Assembly (NCBI RefSeq): GCF_003986955.1
Contig: NZ_PIPN01000001.1
Location: forward strand, 868,001-932,000
Length of the DNA stretch: 64,000 nt
Direction: 5' to 3'
Origin: Aliidiomarina sedimenti
GTDB taxonomy: Bacteria > Pseudomonadota > Gammaproteobacteria > Enterobacterales > Alteromonadaceae
The notes under the pieces were generated by a model. It was not told the origin of the DNA, searched no databases, and was given only the letters and a program-made list of their open reading frames with translations. Shown one piece after another: positions 54,918 through 64,000 of the stretch. Numbering within the stretch: position 1 is the stretch's first letter; each line of letters begins with the position of its first letter. The translations under genes were made by a program, and so were the position numbers.

Positions 54918-57110
54918 ATGAAGTTGTTAAAAAAGCACCCAGTCCATGTTTTAGTTAGCGCCTTGTTAATCAGTCCCGCCGCGTTGGCTCAGGACGAGGC
55001 GTCTGATAGTCATGAAGCTCTAGAGCGCATTGTGATCACAGCAAATCCGCTCGACCGCACAGCGATTGAATCGACCCAGCCCGTATACGTACTCGCCGGC
55101 GACGCGTTACGCGAAGTCCAGGCACCGACGTTGGGCGAAACACTGCGCAACTTGCCCGGTGTTCAAAGCACCTATTACAGCCCTACTGCCAGTAGTCCGG
55201 TGATCCGTGGGCTGGACGGCCCCCGTGTGCGCATTCTGCAGAACGGCCTGGATGTCGGCGATGTCTCTCGTGGCGGACCCGACCATGCGGTCTCTACAGA
55301 AACCAGTACCGCTGAACAAATCGAAGTGTTGCGTGGCCCGGCTACCTTACTCTATGGAAGTGGAGCAAGCGGCGGTGTGGTCAACGTGGTTGATAACCGC
55401 ATTCCACGGCAGCAACTACAAGGCACCGAAGGGCAAGTTTCGGCTGGTGTAGGCAGCGCGGCAAATGAACGCTCTGCCAGTGCCTCGCTACGTCAGGGTA
55501 ATGGTCCTTTCGTTATGCACATTGATGGTTTCAAGCGGGACTCAGACGACTATCGAGTGCCAGGCTTTACTAACCCGGATGGCGAAACAGGCGAGCTGAT
55601 TGAAAACAGTTTCACCGATGACATGGGGGCAACCCTGGGTGCCAGCTTTATTGGCAACCGCGGTTTTATCGGCGCCAGCTACGGACGCATCGAACGTGAC
55701 TATGGCATTCCGGGACATAGCCACGACGAGGGCGAAGAACATGATCACGACCATGCTGATGAGCATGCGGACGAACATGGCGACGACCATGACAGTGTTA
55801 TTGCCAGCATGACCCAGGACCGGGTTCAGATCCTCGGCCAATTGGATAACCCATGGCGTGGTATCGACCGGATTAATGCAAATGTGGGTTATACCGAGTT
55901 AACCCACGAAGAACTTGCTGGCGAGTACGTAGAATCAGCATTCAGTAAAGAGCAGACAGAGGCACGTATCACTGCCCGTTATGCTGAAATCGCGGGCTGG
56001 GGTGGAGCCTTTGGCGTTCAGTTAAAGCAGGAAGACTACGATGCGTACGGAGTAGAAGCCTTTACTCCGGCCTCCTCCACCGATCTTGCCGGTATTTTCT
56101 GGCTCACAGAGCGTCGCTTTGGCGACCTAACTTACGAACTTGGTGCTCGGGTCGAGTACGTGGAGCTGAGCACGGACGCGGTTGAGAAGCTGGACTACAC
56201 CCCAGTGAGTGGGTCTGCAGGGGTTAATTACCGGGTCAATGAAATGCTCAGCCTTACCGCCAACCTTGCATACAGCGAGCGCGCTCCTCAGGCTGGAGAA
56301 CTATTTTCCAACGGCGCACATTTTGCTACCCGCACCTATGATGTGGGTGGCATTTATGAAATCCATGAGGAACATGCTGAGGGCGAAGAAGGGGCGGACG
56401 ACCACGATCATGGGCATGAGGCTCATCACCTGGCTTACGCAGACAACGCGCTGGATAAAGAGCGCTCAGCCAACCTTGATCTTGGCATGCACTATGATGG
56501 CATCAAGTGGCACTTCGATGCGAATCTGTTCTACAACCGCATTAATGACTTCATTTATACCCGCAACACCGGTATTTTAAGCGCCGATCTTGAGGGTGAC
56601 TTTGCGGGCGACCATGACCACGGCGAAGACCATGACCACGAACACGATACCTCGGCTCTGGCGGTCTATCAGTACACTCAGGAGAACGCTGAACTCTTTG
56701 GTTACGAACTATCAGCACATTACCTGTTAGATGAAAACTGGAAGTTCGGGGCATTTTCAGACTACACCCGTGCCCGCCTTCGCGACGGTGGTAACGTACC
56801 CCGTATCCCTGCTCAGCGAGTTGGTGCAGATATAACCTTCGCCCAACCAAGCTGGGACGCGAAGTTAGCGTACACCTACTACCTGAAGCAAAGTGATACG
56901 GCCGCCAATGAAGAGGAAACAGAAGGTTTTGGCGTGCTTAGCGCGTATCTGAATTTTTATCCGCAGCTGTCAGGAACCCGCGATATCGCCTTTTACGTTA
57001 AAGCGGAAAACCTGACCAATCGTTTAGGCTATGTACATAATTCGTTCATTCGTGATTATGCTCCGCTGCCCGGCACCAATATAGGTGCGGGCGTGCGCGT
57101 TCGCTTCTGA
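54918..57110 (+). CDS. ZnuD-like TonB-dependent zinc receptor
   Basis: 730-aa outer-membrane receptor. Signal peptide to about ALAQ (25), TonB-box-like ERIVITAN near 35, plug domain (LPGVQSTYYSPTASSPVIRG, GPATLLYGSGASGGVVNV), and a 22-strand-type barrel ending RVRF. Three His/Asp/Glu-rich loops (about 267-291, 482-504 and 565-577, e.g. EGEEHDHDHADEHADEH) match ZnuD, the zinc/heme receptor of Neisseria, and point to Zn2+ uptake. Preceded by a Zur-type site; no ExbB/ExbD/TonB genes nearby. Confidence 0.87.
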   Translation: MKLLKKHPVHVLVSALLISPAALAQDEASDSHEALERIVITANPLDRTAIESTQPVYVLAGDALREVQAPTLGETLRNLPGVQSTYYSPTASSPVIRGLDGPRVRILQNGLDVGDVSRGGPDHAVSTETSTAEQIEVLRGPATLLYGSGASGGVVNVVDNRIPRQQLQGTEGQVSAGVGSAANERSASASLRQGNGPFVMHIDGFKRDSDDYRVPGFTNPDGETGELIENSFTDDMGATLGASFIGNRGFIGASYGRIERDYGIPGHSHDEGEEHDHDHADEHADEHGDDHDSVIASMTQDRVQILGQLDNPWRGIDRINANVGYTELTHEELAGEYVESAFSKEQTEARITARYAEIAGWGGAFGVQLKQEDYDAYGVEAFTPASSTDLAGIFWLTERRFGDLTYELGARVEYVELSTDAVEKLDYTPVSGSAGVNYRVNEMLSLTANLAYSERAPQAGELFSNGAHFATRTYDVGGIYEIHEEHAEGEEGADDHDHGHEAHHLAYADNALDKERSANLDLGMHYDGIKWHFDANLFYNRINDFIYTRNTGILSADLEGDFAGDHDHGEDHDHEHDTSALAVYQYTQENAELFGYELSAHYLLDENWKFGAFSDYTRARLRDGGNVPRIPAQRVGADITFAQPSWDAKLAYTYYLKQSDTAANEEETEGFGVLSAYLNFYPQLSGTRDIAFYVKAENLTNRLGYVHNSFIRDYAPLPGTNIGAGVRVRF

Positions 57111-57125
57111 TTACCACGCTCAGTC

Positions 57126-57153
57126 AAGGCCGGCTACCATAGCCGGCCTTTTT
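57126..57153 (+). terminator. Terminator after the ZnuD-like receptor
   Basis: 11-bp perfect stem AAGGCCGGCTA with a CCA loop, followed by TTT. Confidence 0.78.
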
Positions 57154-57251
57154 GTTTACATTCAACTGGTTAAAACCACGAAATTTTAAAAAAAACCCGC
57201 TCCTATATCCGTTATACTAAATTCGTATTCAGCTTAAACAGGAGTGTTTTC

Positions 57252-57644
57252 ATGCGTTTTCTATCTCGTCGACTGGTCATGCCGAACGATCTTAACTTCG
57301 CAGGTTCTTTATTCGGGGGGCGCATTCTGGAATGGATCGATGAAGAAGCCTATATCTTTGCCAGTTGTCAGCTCGATGCAAAAAGCCTGGTTACTAAGCA
57401 TATTGGCGCAATTAGCTTTGAAGCCTCAGCCTTTCAGGGCGACGTAGTCGAGTTTGGCCTGGCAATAAAAAGTGTCGGCCGCAGTTCACTGACCGTGACC
57501 TGCCTGGTCCGCAACAAAATCACCAAACAGAACATTTGCGTGGCTGATGATATTGTATTCGTCCATATTGACAGTGAAAGCCGCACACCAACGGCGCATG
57601 GACGAACCAAGCAGGAACTCGAATCGATCAAGTTCGATATCTGA
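57252..57644 (+). CDS. Acyl-CoA thioesterase (hotdog fold, YciA-like)
   Basis: 130-aa hotdog-fold enzyme hydrolysing acyl-CoA. The family motif appears as NFAGSLFGGRILEWIDEEA, with the catalytic Asp in WIDEEA, and the strand SVGRSSLTVTCLVRN follows. AGGAG sits 8 bases before the ATG. Stands alone after the receptor terminator; chain-length preference unknown. Confidence 0.88.
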   Translation: MRFLSRRLVMPNDLNFAGSLFGGRILEWIDEEAYIFASCQLDAKSLVTKHIGAISFEASAFQGDVVEFGLAIKSVGRSSLTVTCLVRNKITKQNICVADDIVFVHIDSESRTPTAHGRTKQELESIKFDI

Positions 57645-57709
57645 ACCCGGCTGACTGCACAACTAAAGGGCTCCATGCGAAAGCAGCAGGAGCCCTGGAG
57701 GCTTAATCT

Positions 57710-57961
57710 ATGAAAAAGCTATTGATAGTATTACTTCCGCTGCTACTGGTTGCCTGTGGCAACCCAAAAGTGACCCGTACTAATTACAATTTGCTTGATG
57801 TGGGCATGCACTATAGCGAAGTGAAACACATGTTGGGCGAGCCCGACTGGTGTGACGATTTTGACCGCCCCAACGAATGCCGCTGGGGAAGTGAAGACAA
57901 GTATATTGAAGTGAATTTTGCCGCACGCCGGGTGGTCAACACCAGCAGTGCGGGCTTATAA
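57710..57961 (+). CDS. Small SmpA/OmlA-like lipoprotein
   Basis: 83-aa lipoprotein: lipobox LLVAC at residue 15, then LLDVGMHYSEVKHMLGEPDW, a pattern of the BamE/SmpA-like fold (DUF3862-type proteins). Two cysteines in DWCDDFDRPNECRWG could pair. Too short and different for BamE itself. Function unknown; it has a good hydrophobic leader and intact reading frame. Confidence 0.75.
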   Translation: MKKLLIVLLPLLLVACGNPKVTRTNYNLLDVGMHYSEVKHMLGEPDWCDDFDRPNECRWGSEDKYIEVNFAARRVVNTSSAGL

Positions 57962-57994
57962 CGGTCTTAGGTCAGCGTACCTTACTTAGGGGCA

Positions 57995-59539
57995 TTAGTG
58001 CCGGGCGAGAAAATGTCCGGCCAATGCCAGGACCGGTGTTGAAGTCGGCTTACCATGTTGCCAGTCGCCAGTATCAACGCCACTACCGGCGATATCCAGA
58101 TGAATATAAGGTAGTGGTTGCTGACTATTTTTGCCGTGCTTATCAAGACCCGCACTAATCGTCAGGAACGCCATAGGGAACTGATGACCCCGTTTGGTCA
58201 TCGCGGACGGTCCATTATTGGACGACAGCACGTCATCGGCTTTGGTCCGCCCCTGCACGAAATCGAAGTCTTCGCGCCGACTCGGTGATAGTTCAGCCGG
58301 GTCACCCCAGAGTTCACTTGCTTGCAGTAAACCACTGATCACCCCATTGCTTTGCGCCTGAGTATTAGGCACCAGCGCAGTATAAGGCCCTTTGCTCAGT
58401 GCGGCATGGCCGGTCAGCGTAGCGACTGTGTAAAGGCTAGGATTCACTGCCTGCAACGCTTCTTCGCGTAAATGCGACAAACAGTCCGCCATCACCAGGC
58501 GCCCTTCTGCGTCCGTATTACCGATACGTACCCGCACCCCGGCGTGGCTGGTAATAATTTCATCGGAGACGAACGCATCTGAACCAATGCTGTTTCGCGC
58601 GGCACCAATTTCCGCCACCACTTTCAGATTATTTGGCTTAAGTTCAGCCACCGCTTTGACAAAACCGGCAACCCCTGCAGCTCCACCTTTATCGCGGCTC
58701 ATCCCGGCCATATGACCGCCGGTTTTCAGATCAGCACCACCGGTATCATAGGTAATGGCTTTACCCACCATAAACAGGCTATCCGTGATCTCGCCCGAGC
58801 CCGTATATTCAAGACGGATCACACAGGGACGCTGGCGAGGTGTACTAAAGGATGCTCGACCGACTGCGGCCAATAATGGATATTCATGTTCCAGCTGCAT
58901 CCGATCATCGATCACCGTGACTTTGACATCGGTGCCGAGGAACATGTTTTTACAGTATTCAGCAAAACGGATCGGTGCCATCCGCTCCGGCTCAGTCCCG
59001 CACAAGTCCCGCCCGGCGCGACGCCCTTCTTCAACCGCCAACAAATACCCGACATCGAGCTGCCCGCTAACGAAGGTCACTTTTTCAATGGTTTCAATAG
59101 CTTCATCACCGAAATGCTCGCGTGCTTCTAACGGCTCATACAGCTCCTGGCATAAGCCGAAGAAACTCACTGCTTCCGCGTTATTGAATTCCGACGTAGC
59201 TGGCACATCGACCACCCAAACCGCAGGTTTAGTGGCGCCCGCTTGTTGCGCAATCCGAATACCTTCTCTCGCCGCATCATAGAAACGACGGACATCGTCA
59301 TAGTCGCGATCAAGTGGTCCGGTCGGCGCTACGATCAGGCGCTCGCCTGGTACATGGTCCGAAATCAATAGCTGAGCCGACTGACCGACCCGTTTATCAT
59401 GTGCCTGAGCGGCTGCAATCGCCTCTGCCAGCGGCGCTGACAGGCTCGAAAATGTGCTTCCAATAATAATCAACGCATCGGCATCACCCTCTTGCAGCGA
59501 CGCGATATCACTAATTTGTTGTAGTAATGGTGTAGCCAT
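57995..59539 (-). CDS. M17 family leucyl aminopeptidase
   Basis: 514-aa cytosolic metallopeptidase removing N-terminal residues. The catalytic signature NTDAEGRLVMADCL is exact, and AITYDTGGADLKTGGHMAG with SRDKGGAAG supplies the other metal ligands. Compared with PepA the N-terminal half differs, so it is a distinct M17 member, not clearly PepA or PepB. AGGGAG precedes the ATG at 59539. Confidence 0.9.
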   Translation of the reverse strand: MATPLLQQISDIASLQEGDADALIIIGSTFSSLSAPLAEAIAAAQAHDKRVGQSAQLLISDHVPGERLIVAPTGPLDRDYDDVRRFYDAAREGIRIAQQAGATKPAVWVVDVPATSEFNNAEAVSFFGLCQELYEPLEAREHFGDEAIETIEKVTFVSGQLDVGYLLAVEEGRRAGRDLCGTEPERMAPIRFAEYCKNMFLGTDVKVTVIDDRMQLEHEYPLLAAVGRASFSTPRQRPCVIRLEYTGSGEITDSLFMVGKAITYDTGGADLKTGGHMAGMSRDKGGAAGVAGFVKAVAELKPNNLKVVAEIGAARNSIGSDAFVSDEIITSHAGVRVRIGNTDAEGRLVMADCLSHLREEALQAVNPSLYTVATLTGHAALSKGPYTALVPNTQAQSNGVISGLLQASELWGDPAELSPSRREDFDFVQGRTKADDVLSSNNGPSAMTKRGHQFPMAFLTISAGLDKHGKNSQQPLPYIHLDIAGSGVDTGDWQHGKPTSTPVLALAGHFLARH

Positions 59540-59578
59540 TCGGCTTCTCCCTAGTCCTGATGTTGTTTCTACTAATTT

Positions 59579-60955
59579 TTACTGACGGCGCCAGGTTGTG
59601 CCACCTGCACCGTCTTCTAAAACAATACCCATAGCGCTTAATTTATCGCGGGCATCGTCTGCCAGCGCCCAGTCTTTCGCTGCACGCGCATCGTTACGCT
59701 GGGTAATCAAGGCTTCAATAGCAGCCACGTCGTCCTGTCCCTGTTGAAAGAACTGCTCTGGATCCTGCTGTAAGATACCCAGTACCTGACCATATTCCTG
59801 CATCAGTGTGACAAGTTGCGCCGCCTGCGCTGGGTCGCTTTCACCTACACGGTTTACTTCGCGTGCCAGGTCAAACACCACCGACATTGCTTCCGGCACG
59901 TTAAAATCGTCATCTAAGGCGTCTTTAAAACGGCGGTCAAATGGCTTCCGGACCGCCTCGCCCGCCGCAGCCGGCGACACTCCGCGCATCGCAGTATATA
60001 AACGTTCCAGCGAGGCGCGAGCCTGTTGCAGATGGTCTTCTGAATAATTTAACTGGCTGCGGTAATGGCCAGACAAAAGGAAAAATCGAACCGTTTCAGC
60101 GTCATATTGCGCCAGCACTTCGCGGATAGTAAAAAAGTTGCCCAACGACTTTGACATCTTCTCTTCATTAACCTGAACCATGCCGCTGTGCATCCAGTAA
60201 TTCACATAGGGTGTGTCATGGGCGCAGCACGACTGGGCCACTTCGTTCTCGTGGTGCGGGAACATTAAATCTGAGCCGCCGCCGTGAATATCGAAGTGTT
60301 TACCTAAATGCTTGCCGTTCATTGCCGAGCACTCGATATGCCAGCCCGGACGACCCTGCCCCCAGGGGGATGGCCAGCTCGGTTCATCCGGTTTGGCATG
60401 TTTCCACAGCACAAAATCGAGCGGGCTTTGCTTATCCTGATCGCCACTGACTCGCGTGCCCACCTGCAGCTGATCGAGGTTTTGTCGACTCAGTTGACCA
60501 TAATTTGCAAAGCTGGAGACATCGAACAAAACGTCGCCATCGTTAGCCACGTAGGCGTGCTTTTTGGTCACCAGGGTCTCAATCAGCTCGATGATTTCGT
60601 CCATGTGCGTGGTCACCCGCGGCTCTATATCAGGCGGCGTTAAATTAAGAGCTGCGAAGTCTTCATGCATATAACCAATAAAACGTTCAGTCAGGGCCTG
60701 AAAGTCTTCACCATTTTCATTCGCGCGCTGGATAATTTTGTCATCCAGATCCGTCACATTGCGTACAAATGTTACCTTGTAACCCAGGTAGCGCAGGTAA
60801 CGCACCACCACATCGAAGGCCACGTAGGTTCTTGCGTGGCCAATGTGGCAATAGTCGTACGTGGTAACCCCACACACATACAGCTTAACCTCACCTTCCT
60901 TAAGCGGCTTAAAGGTTTCCTTTTGGCGGGTCAGTGAGTTAAAAAGCTTGAGCAT
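59579..60955 (-). CDS. cysS: CysS, cysteinyl-tRNA synthetase
   Basis: 458 aa (E. coli 461). Zinc/active-site region [19 protein letters not shown] contains the HIGH motif; the KMSKS loop is [12 protein letters not shown]; the C-terminal helical domain ends in WRRQ. The frame runs 24 codons upstream, but [13 protein letters not shown] is the family N-terminus and GGAG lies 9 bases before the ATG at 60955. Confidence 0.97.
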   Translation of the reverse strand: MLKLFNSLTRQKETFKPLKEGEVKLYVCGVTTYDYCHIGHARTYVAFDVVVRYLRYLGYKVTFVRNVTDLDDKIIQRANENGEDFQALTERFIGYMHEDFAALNLTPPDIEPRVTTHMDEIIELIETLVTKKHAYVANDGDVLFDVSSFANYGQLSRQNLDQLQVGTRVSGDQDKQSPLDFVLWKHAKPDEPSWPSPWGQGRPGWHIECSAMNGKHLGKHFDIHGGGSDLMFPHHENEVAQSCCAHDTPYVNYWMHSGMVQVNEEKMSKSLGNFFTIREVLAQYDAETVRFFLLSGHYRSQLNYSEDHLQQARASLERLYTAMRGVSPAAAGEAVRKPFDRRFKDALDDDFNVPEAMSVVFDLAREVNRVGESDPAQAAQLVTLMQEYGQVLGILQQDPEQFFQQGQDDVAAIEALITQRNDARAAKDWALADDARDKLSAMGIVLEDGAGGTTWRRQ

Positions 60956-61045
60956 GTGATGCAACTCCATTTTAAAGCGCAAAATAAGTGATATAGTCAA
61001 AATTGTCGCAAAGCATAGCATTTTCAAGCGTTACGAGGAATATGA

Positions 61046-61813
61046 ATGACCGTAAAAGCAATGCCTACCCCCGAGTTTCTGAAGCTCGCCGAGACCGCCT
61101 CTGACGAAGACATCGACCGCGCCCAGCGTCTCGCTCATGAATGGCTGTTAGTTGAAGACGCTCTCGATCAGGCCGATATTCGCCACACCATTCCAATTTT
61201 TGGCAGTGCCCGGATCCCCGCGCCTGACACTATCAGCGACTACGATCTAAAAGAACGTCGCTGCCAGAACCTCAGTCACTACTACGCAGAAGCCCGGGAA
61301 GTCGCTCGCCGTCTCGGTCAGCTCATCGAGCAACGTCAGCTGACTCACACCAAACTGGTCACAGGGGGTGGCCCGGGAGTGATGGAAGCGGCCAATCGGG
61401 GCGCGCATGATGTCGGACATCAGAGTATTGGACTCAACATTGTGCTCCCCCGCGAACAACATGTGAATCCGTTCATTGCAGCCAAGCATTCGTTCGAATT
61501 CCAATACTTTGCCATGCGCAAAATGCACTTTCTTAAGCGTGCCAAGGCAATTATTGTCTTCCCAGGTGGCTTCGGCACCATGGACGAGCTGTTTGAAACC
61601 CTGACCCTGATTCAGACCAAAAAAATGCCACGCGTGCCCATTTTGCTGTACGGCAAGGATTTCTGGCAAAAGGTGATGAACCTCGACGTTATGGCTGAGC
61701 ATGGTCTCATTGACCCGGCCGATATTGAGCTCTACCACCCAGTCGACAGCGTCGAGGAGTGCTGGCAGTTGGTCGCACCTATTATCGAAACGTTGGCCCA
61801 GACCCACGAGTAG
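61046..61813 (+). CDS. LOG-family protein (Rossmann fold nucleotide-binding)
   Basis: 255-aa protein of the LOG/TIGR00730 family. Signature GGGPGVMEAANRGA and PGGFGTMDELFETLTLIQTK, the latter the PGGxGTxxE nucleotide-binding motif. Plant LOG releases cytokinin bases from ribotides; bacterial members cleave N-glycosidic bonds of nucleotides such as AMP. Substrate here is not known. GAGGAA precedes the ATG. Divergent from cysS by 90 bases. Confidence 0.88.
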   Translation: MTVKAMPTPEFLKLAETASDEDIDRAQRLAHEWLLVEDALDQADIRHTIPIFGSARIPAPDTISDYDLKERRCQNLSHYYAEAREVARRLGQLIEQRQLTHTKLVTGGGPGVMEAANRGAHDVGHQSIGLNIVLPREQHVNPFIAAKHSFEFQYFAMRKMHFLKRAKAIIVFPGGFGTMDELFETLTLIQTKKMPRVPILLYGKDFWQKVMNLDVMAEHGLIDPADIELYHPVDSVEECWQLVAPIIETLAQTHE

Positions 61814-61909
61814 CTTTTGCCAGCACGCAGCTTGAGTTAAACTGGCAGACTGTTTATTCCCAGGCATGTGTCAGTAACATGTACCAGTAACTAATAGAGA
61901 GAGAACATT

Positions 61910-62407
61910 ATGCAGGTCACCCTAACCACTAACCATGGCGAGATTAAAATCCGGCTGTTCGATGAAAAAGCGCCAAACACCGTAGCGAACTTTCTTCAGT
62001 ATGTTGAAAGTGGCTTCTATGACAACACCATTTTCCACCGGGTAATTGATGGGTTCATGGTGCAGGGCGGCGGGTTCGAACCGGGTATGGAACAAAAAGA
62101 GCCTCAGGACCCGATTAAGAATGAAGCCAATAATGGTCTCTCTAACAAACGCGGCACCCTGGCCATGGCTCGCACCAATGATCCGCATTCTGCAACCGCG
62201 CAGTTTTTTATCAACGTTAAAGACAACGACTTCCTCGACTTTCAGGCCGAAAACATGCACGGCTGGGGCTATTGCGTATTTGCAGAAGTCATCGAAGGTA
62301 TGGATGTGGTTGACGCTATCAAAGGGGTTAAAACTGGCAGCGCAGGTTTCCATCAAGACGTGCCTGTTGAAGACGTGGTACTTGAGAGCGCTCGTAAAGA
62401 CGCATGA
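61910..62407 (+). CDS. ppiB: PpiB, cyclophilin-type peptidyl-prolyl isomerase
   Basis: 165-aa cytoplasmic cyclophilin (E. coli PpiB 164). Motifs [14 protein letters not shown], the FINV/W region [12 protein letters not shown] and [18 protein letters not shown] are present; no signal peptide. GAGAGAG precedes the ATG. Its TGA overlaps the lpxH ATG (ATGA), the same pair as in E. coli. Confidence 0.96.
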   Translation: MQVTLTTNHGEIKIRLFDEKAPNTVANFLQYVESGFYDNTIFHRVIDGFMVQGGGFEPGMEQKEPQDPIKNEANNGLSNKRGTLAMARTNDPHSATAQFFINVKDNDFLDFQAENMHGWGYCVFAEVIEGMDVVDAIKGVKTGSAGFHQDVPVEDVVLESARKDA

Positions 62408-63141
62408 GTACGCTGTTTATCTCGGACTTGCATTTAAGTGCGGAACGCCCGGATATTACCGGGCTTTTCATTCACTTTTTGCAACACGAAGCGCGTCAGG
62501 CGGATGCACTCTATATTCTTGGTGACTTATTTGATGCCTGGATAGGTGACGATGACCTGACGCCGTTTCATTGCCGGGTCATTAATGCGTTACGTGCGCT
62601 GACAGACAGCGACGTTGCCGTTTATTTTATTGCTGGCAATCGCGACTTCCTGATTGGCCGCCGTTTTGCTCGCATGACTGGGGTTACCCTGCTCCCTGAA
62701 TCCGCGGTGATCGACCTGTACGGCAGCGCAACGCTGATCATGCATGGGGACACCCTATGTACACTGGACACCGGGTATCTGCGTTTTCGAAAAGTAATCC
62801 GCAACCGGGTCTTGCTGACCTTGTTAACTCGTCTGCCATTGGCCTGGCGTCGTGCGCTCGCTGCGAAGTTGCGTTCGGGCAGCGCCAGTCAGCAGCCGCT
62901 GAGCGACGAGCAATTACGCCGTATGGATGCCACCGAAGAAGCGGTACAGGCGGCGCTAGGTACATCTGCTGCCACGCGCCTTATTCATGGTCATACCCAT
63001 CGCCCAGATATTCACCAACATCAGCTGCCTGACGGCCAGCAGGCGACCCGTATCGTGCTTGGCGACTGGTATGAACAGGGCAGTATTTTAGCCGTGCACC
63101 CTGACAACACTTTTGAGCTGCGTAACGAGCCTCTAAGCTAA
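62404..63141 (+). CDS. lpxH: LpxH, UDP-2,3-diacylglucosamine pyrophosphatase
   Basis: Fourth step of lipid A synthesis, making 2,3-diacylglucosamine 1-phosphate at the membrane. 245 aa. All calcineurin-like metal motifs are present: [34 protein letters not shown] and [10 protein letters not shown]. Translationally coupled to ppiB. Confidence 0.96.
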   Translation: MSTLFISDLHLSAERPDITGLFIHFLQHEARQADALYILGDLFDAWIGDDDLTPFHCRVINALRALTDSDVAVYFIAGNRDFLIGRRFARMTGVTLLPESAVIDLYGSATLIMHGDTLCTLDTGYLRFRKVIRNRVLLTLLTRLPLAWRRALAAKLRSGSASQQPLSDEQLRRMDATEEAVQAALGTSAATRLIHGHTHRPDIHQHQLPDGQQATRIVLGDWYEQGSILAVHPDNTFELRNEPLS

Positions 63142-63939
63142 CTACCCGGCCACCGCTTTGGCCGGCTTACCACTGTGAAAACGAAATTCATTGTCCTCAG
63201 TTTTGATCAGGTCAGCCTCAACCTCTCCAAAATACTGAATGCGGTCGTCCACAGCCCGTTGCGGTGTGCCAGCCTGATCCGCAATCATCCGTGCTAACTG
63301 CAGGTAGTCCTGATAATGACGCGCTTCTGAGCGCAGCAGCGAGGTGTAAAATCGCGCCAGTTCATCATCCAGCATCGGCGCCAGTGCCGCAAACCGCTCA
63401 CAGGAACGTGCTTCGATATAAGCACCGACAATTAACTTATCAATAAATGCAGCAGGTTCATGGGTCCGAATATGGGTACGCAGACCTGCCGCGTAGCGTG
63501 CCGCGCTGATCGGCTCGAGCTCAATAGTACGCCGCTGCATGATCTCCAGCACCTGCTCAAAATGGTGCAACTCCTCTTTGATAAGTAATACCATTTTACC
63601 AATCAATTCGTTCACCACAGGGTCATCACCACGCACCTGAGACTCCGAACGTGACACCCCAGTGCCTCCCTGGAAGCGACCATCGCCTTCTCCACGGTAG
63701 AGGAAATCTTCATACGGCTTGAGCCAGATCAAAACATGCTTCGCTAGTAAACTGTCCGGTGCGTAACGACGAATTAAGAACGCTGCGCTTTGCGCCGCCT
63801 TCAGTTCGCAGTGCAGGTGGTCAAGTAGCAACGCCTGCTGGTTCTCTGGCTGCGCTGCCATACGCAGCCATGCAGAGGGCGTTGTGCAATGCAGGAACTG
63901 AGTAACGGGTTGGATCAGTGTGCGAATCTTCTCGTCCAT
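63142..63939 (-). CDS. miaE: MiaE, tRNA 2-methylthio-N6-isopentenyladenosine hydroxylase
   Basis: Diiron enzyme hydroxylating ms2i6A37 of tRNAs. 265 aa, typical for MiaE. Ferritin-like iron ligands appear in LDHLHCELKAAQSA, IKEELHHFEQVLE, GAYIEARSCERF and LRSEARHYQDYL. Ends immediately after lpxH (convergent). The last 61 bases of the window are its upstream region; nothing else was identified there. Confidence 0.95.
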   Translation of the reverse strand: MDEKIRTLIQPVTQFLHCTTPSAWLRMAAQPENQQALLLDHLHCELKAAQSAAFLIRRYAPDSLLAKHVLIWLKPYEDFLYRGEGDGRFQGGTGVSRSESQVRGDDPVVNELIGKMVLLIKEELHHFEQVLEIMQRRTIELEPISAARYAAGLRTHIRTHEPAAFIDKLIVGAYIEARSCERFAALAPMLDDELARFYTSLLRSEARHYQDYLQLARMIADQAGTPQRAVDDRIQYFGEVEADLIKTEDNEFRFHSGKPAKAVAG

Positions 63940-64000
63940 CTATCTTCTCTAATTCAGTTGGTAACAGAACAGCCAGTAACAGCTTTATAACAAAAAAATT

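Noticed and set aside
61247-61867. 206-codon minus-strand frame across the LOG-family gene
   Set aside because: Antisense to a well-conserved gene; protein has no domain pattern.
63147-63168. GC-rich hairpin between lpxH and miaE as a terminator
   Set aside because: It lies inside the last codons of miaE (AKPAKAVAG) and has no T-run.

Overview
The window reads as core chromosome of a marine-type gammaproteobacterium. The order tig-clpP-clpX-lon-hupB-ppiD, and the block fabB / mnmC / yfcL next to pdxB-asd-fimV-truA-accD-folC-dedD-cvpA-purF, follow the enterobacterial and Alteromonadales arrangement. The protein sequences and gene mix (MiaE, lone AstB, a Bat operon, a ZnuD-like receptor, many peptidases) suggest Idiomarinaceae (Idiomarina/Pseudidiomarina-like). 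The family-level guess is inference from memory of such proteins, not from a search. I see no prophage, insertion sequence, CRISPR array or rRNA. Genes are dense and many neighbours share stop/start bases.

Layout. 1-3250: fadI-fadJ fatty-acid beta-oxidation pair (fadJ cut by the window edge) behind a FadR-like operator. 3361-10341: a six-gene MoxR/DUF58/Bat operon. 10423-18914: the protein quality-control block ppiD, tRNA-Asp, hupB, lon, clpX, clpP, tig, with a sigma-32-type lon promoter. 19158-25941: a diguanylate cyclase overlapping a DUF2868 membrane protein and a DUF3482 GTPase, then a ClpP-fold-like lipoprotein, an amidoligase and a class I glutamine amidotransferase. 25915-28708: yigZ, a Cys/Met-metabolism PLP enzyme, a small conserved protein and a DUF1415 protein. 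28760-29166: four tRNA genes (Pro-Arg-His-Pro in transcription order) behind a strong promoter.

29453-37207: folD, a three-gene orphan module (TcpQ-domain protein, lipoprotein secretin, TadE-like protein), topA and astB. 37300-48932: purF, cvpA, dedD, folC, accD, truA, fimV, asd, pdxB and fabB, all on the minus strand. 49096-54745: mnmC, yfcL, fldB, then a minus-strand trio of M28 peptidase lipoprotein, outer-membrane barrel protein and HIT protein. 54845-57110: a Zur-type box and a histidine-rich ZnuD-like TonB receptor. 57252-63939: thioesterase, small lipoprotein, M17 aminopeptidase, cysS, LOG-family protein, ppiB-lpxH, and miaE.

Most of the window is housekeeping. The parts worth a second look are the amidoligase/amidotransferase pair with its lipoprotein neighbour, the orphan secretin module, the cyclase-DUF2868-GTPase triad, and four well-formed regulatory sites (FadR-like, Zur-like, a palindrome centred on the topA -10 box, and sigma-32 at lon). 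Where long open frames extended upstream of the family's normal N-terminus (lon, topA, purF, pdxB, mnmC, cysS, the M28 peptidase and others) I moved the start to the codon supported by homology, ribosome binding site or signal peptide, and say so in each entry.
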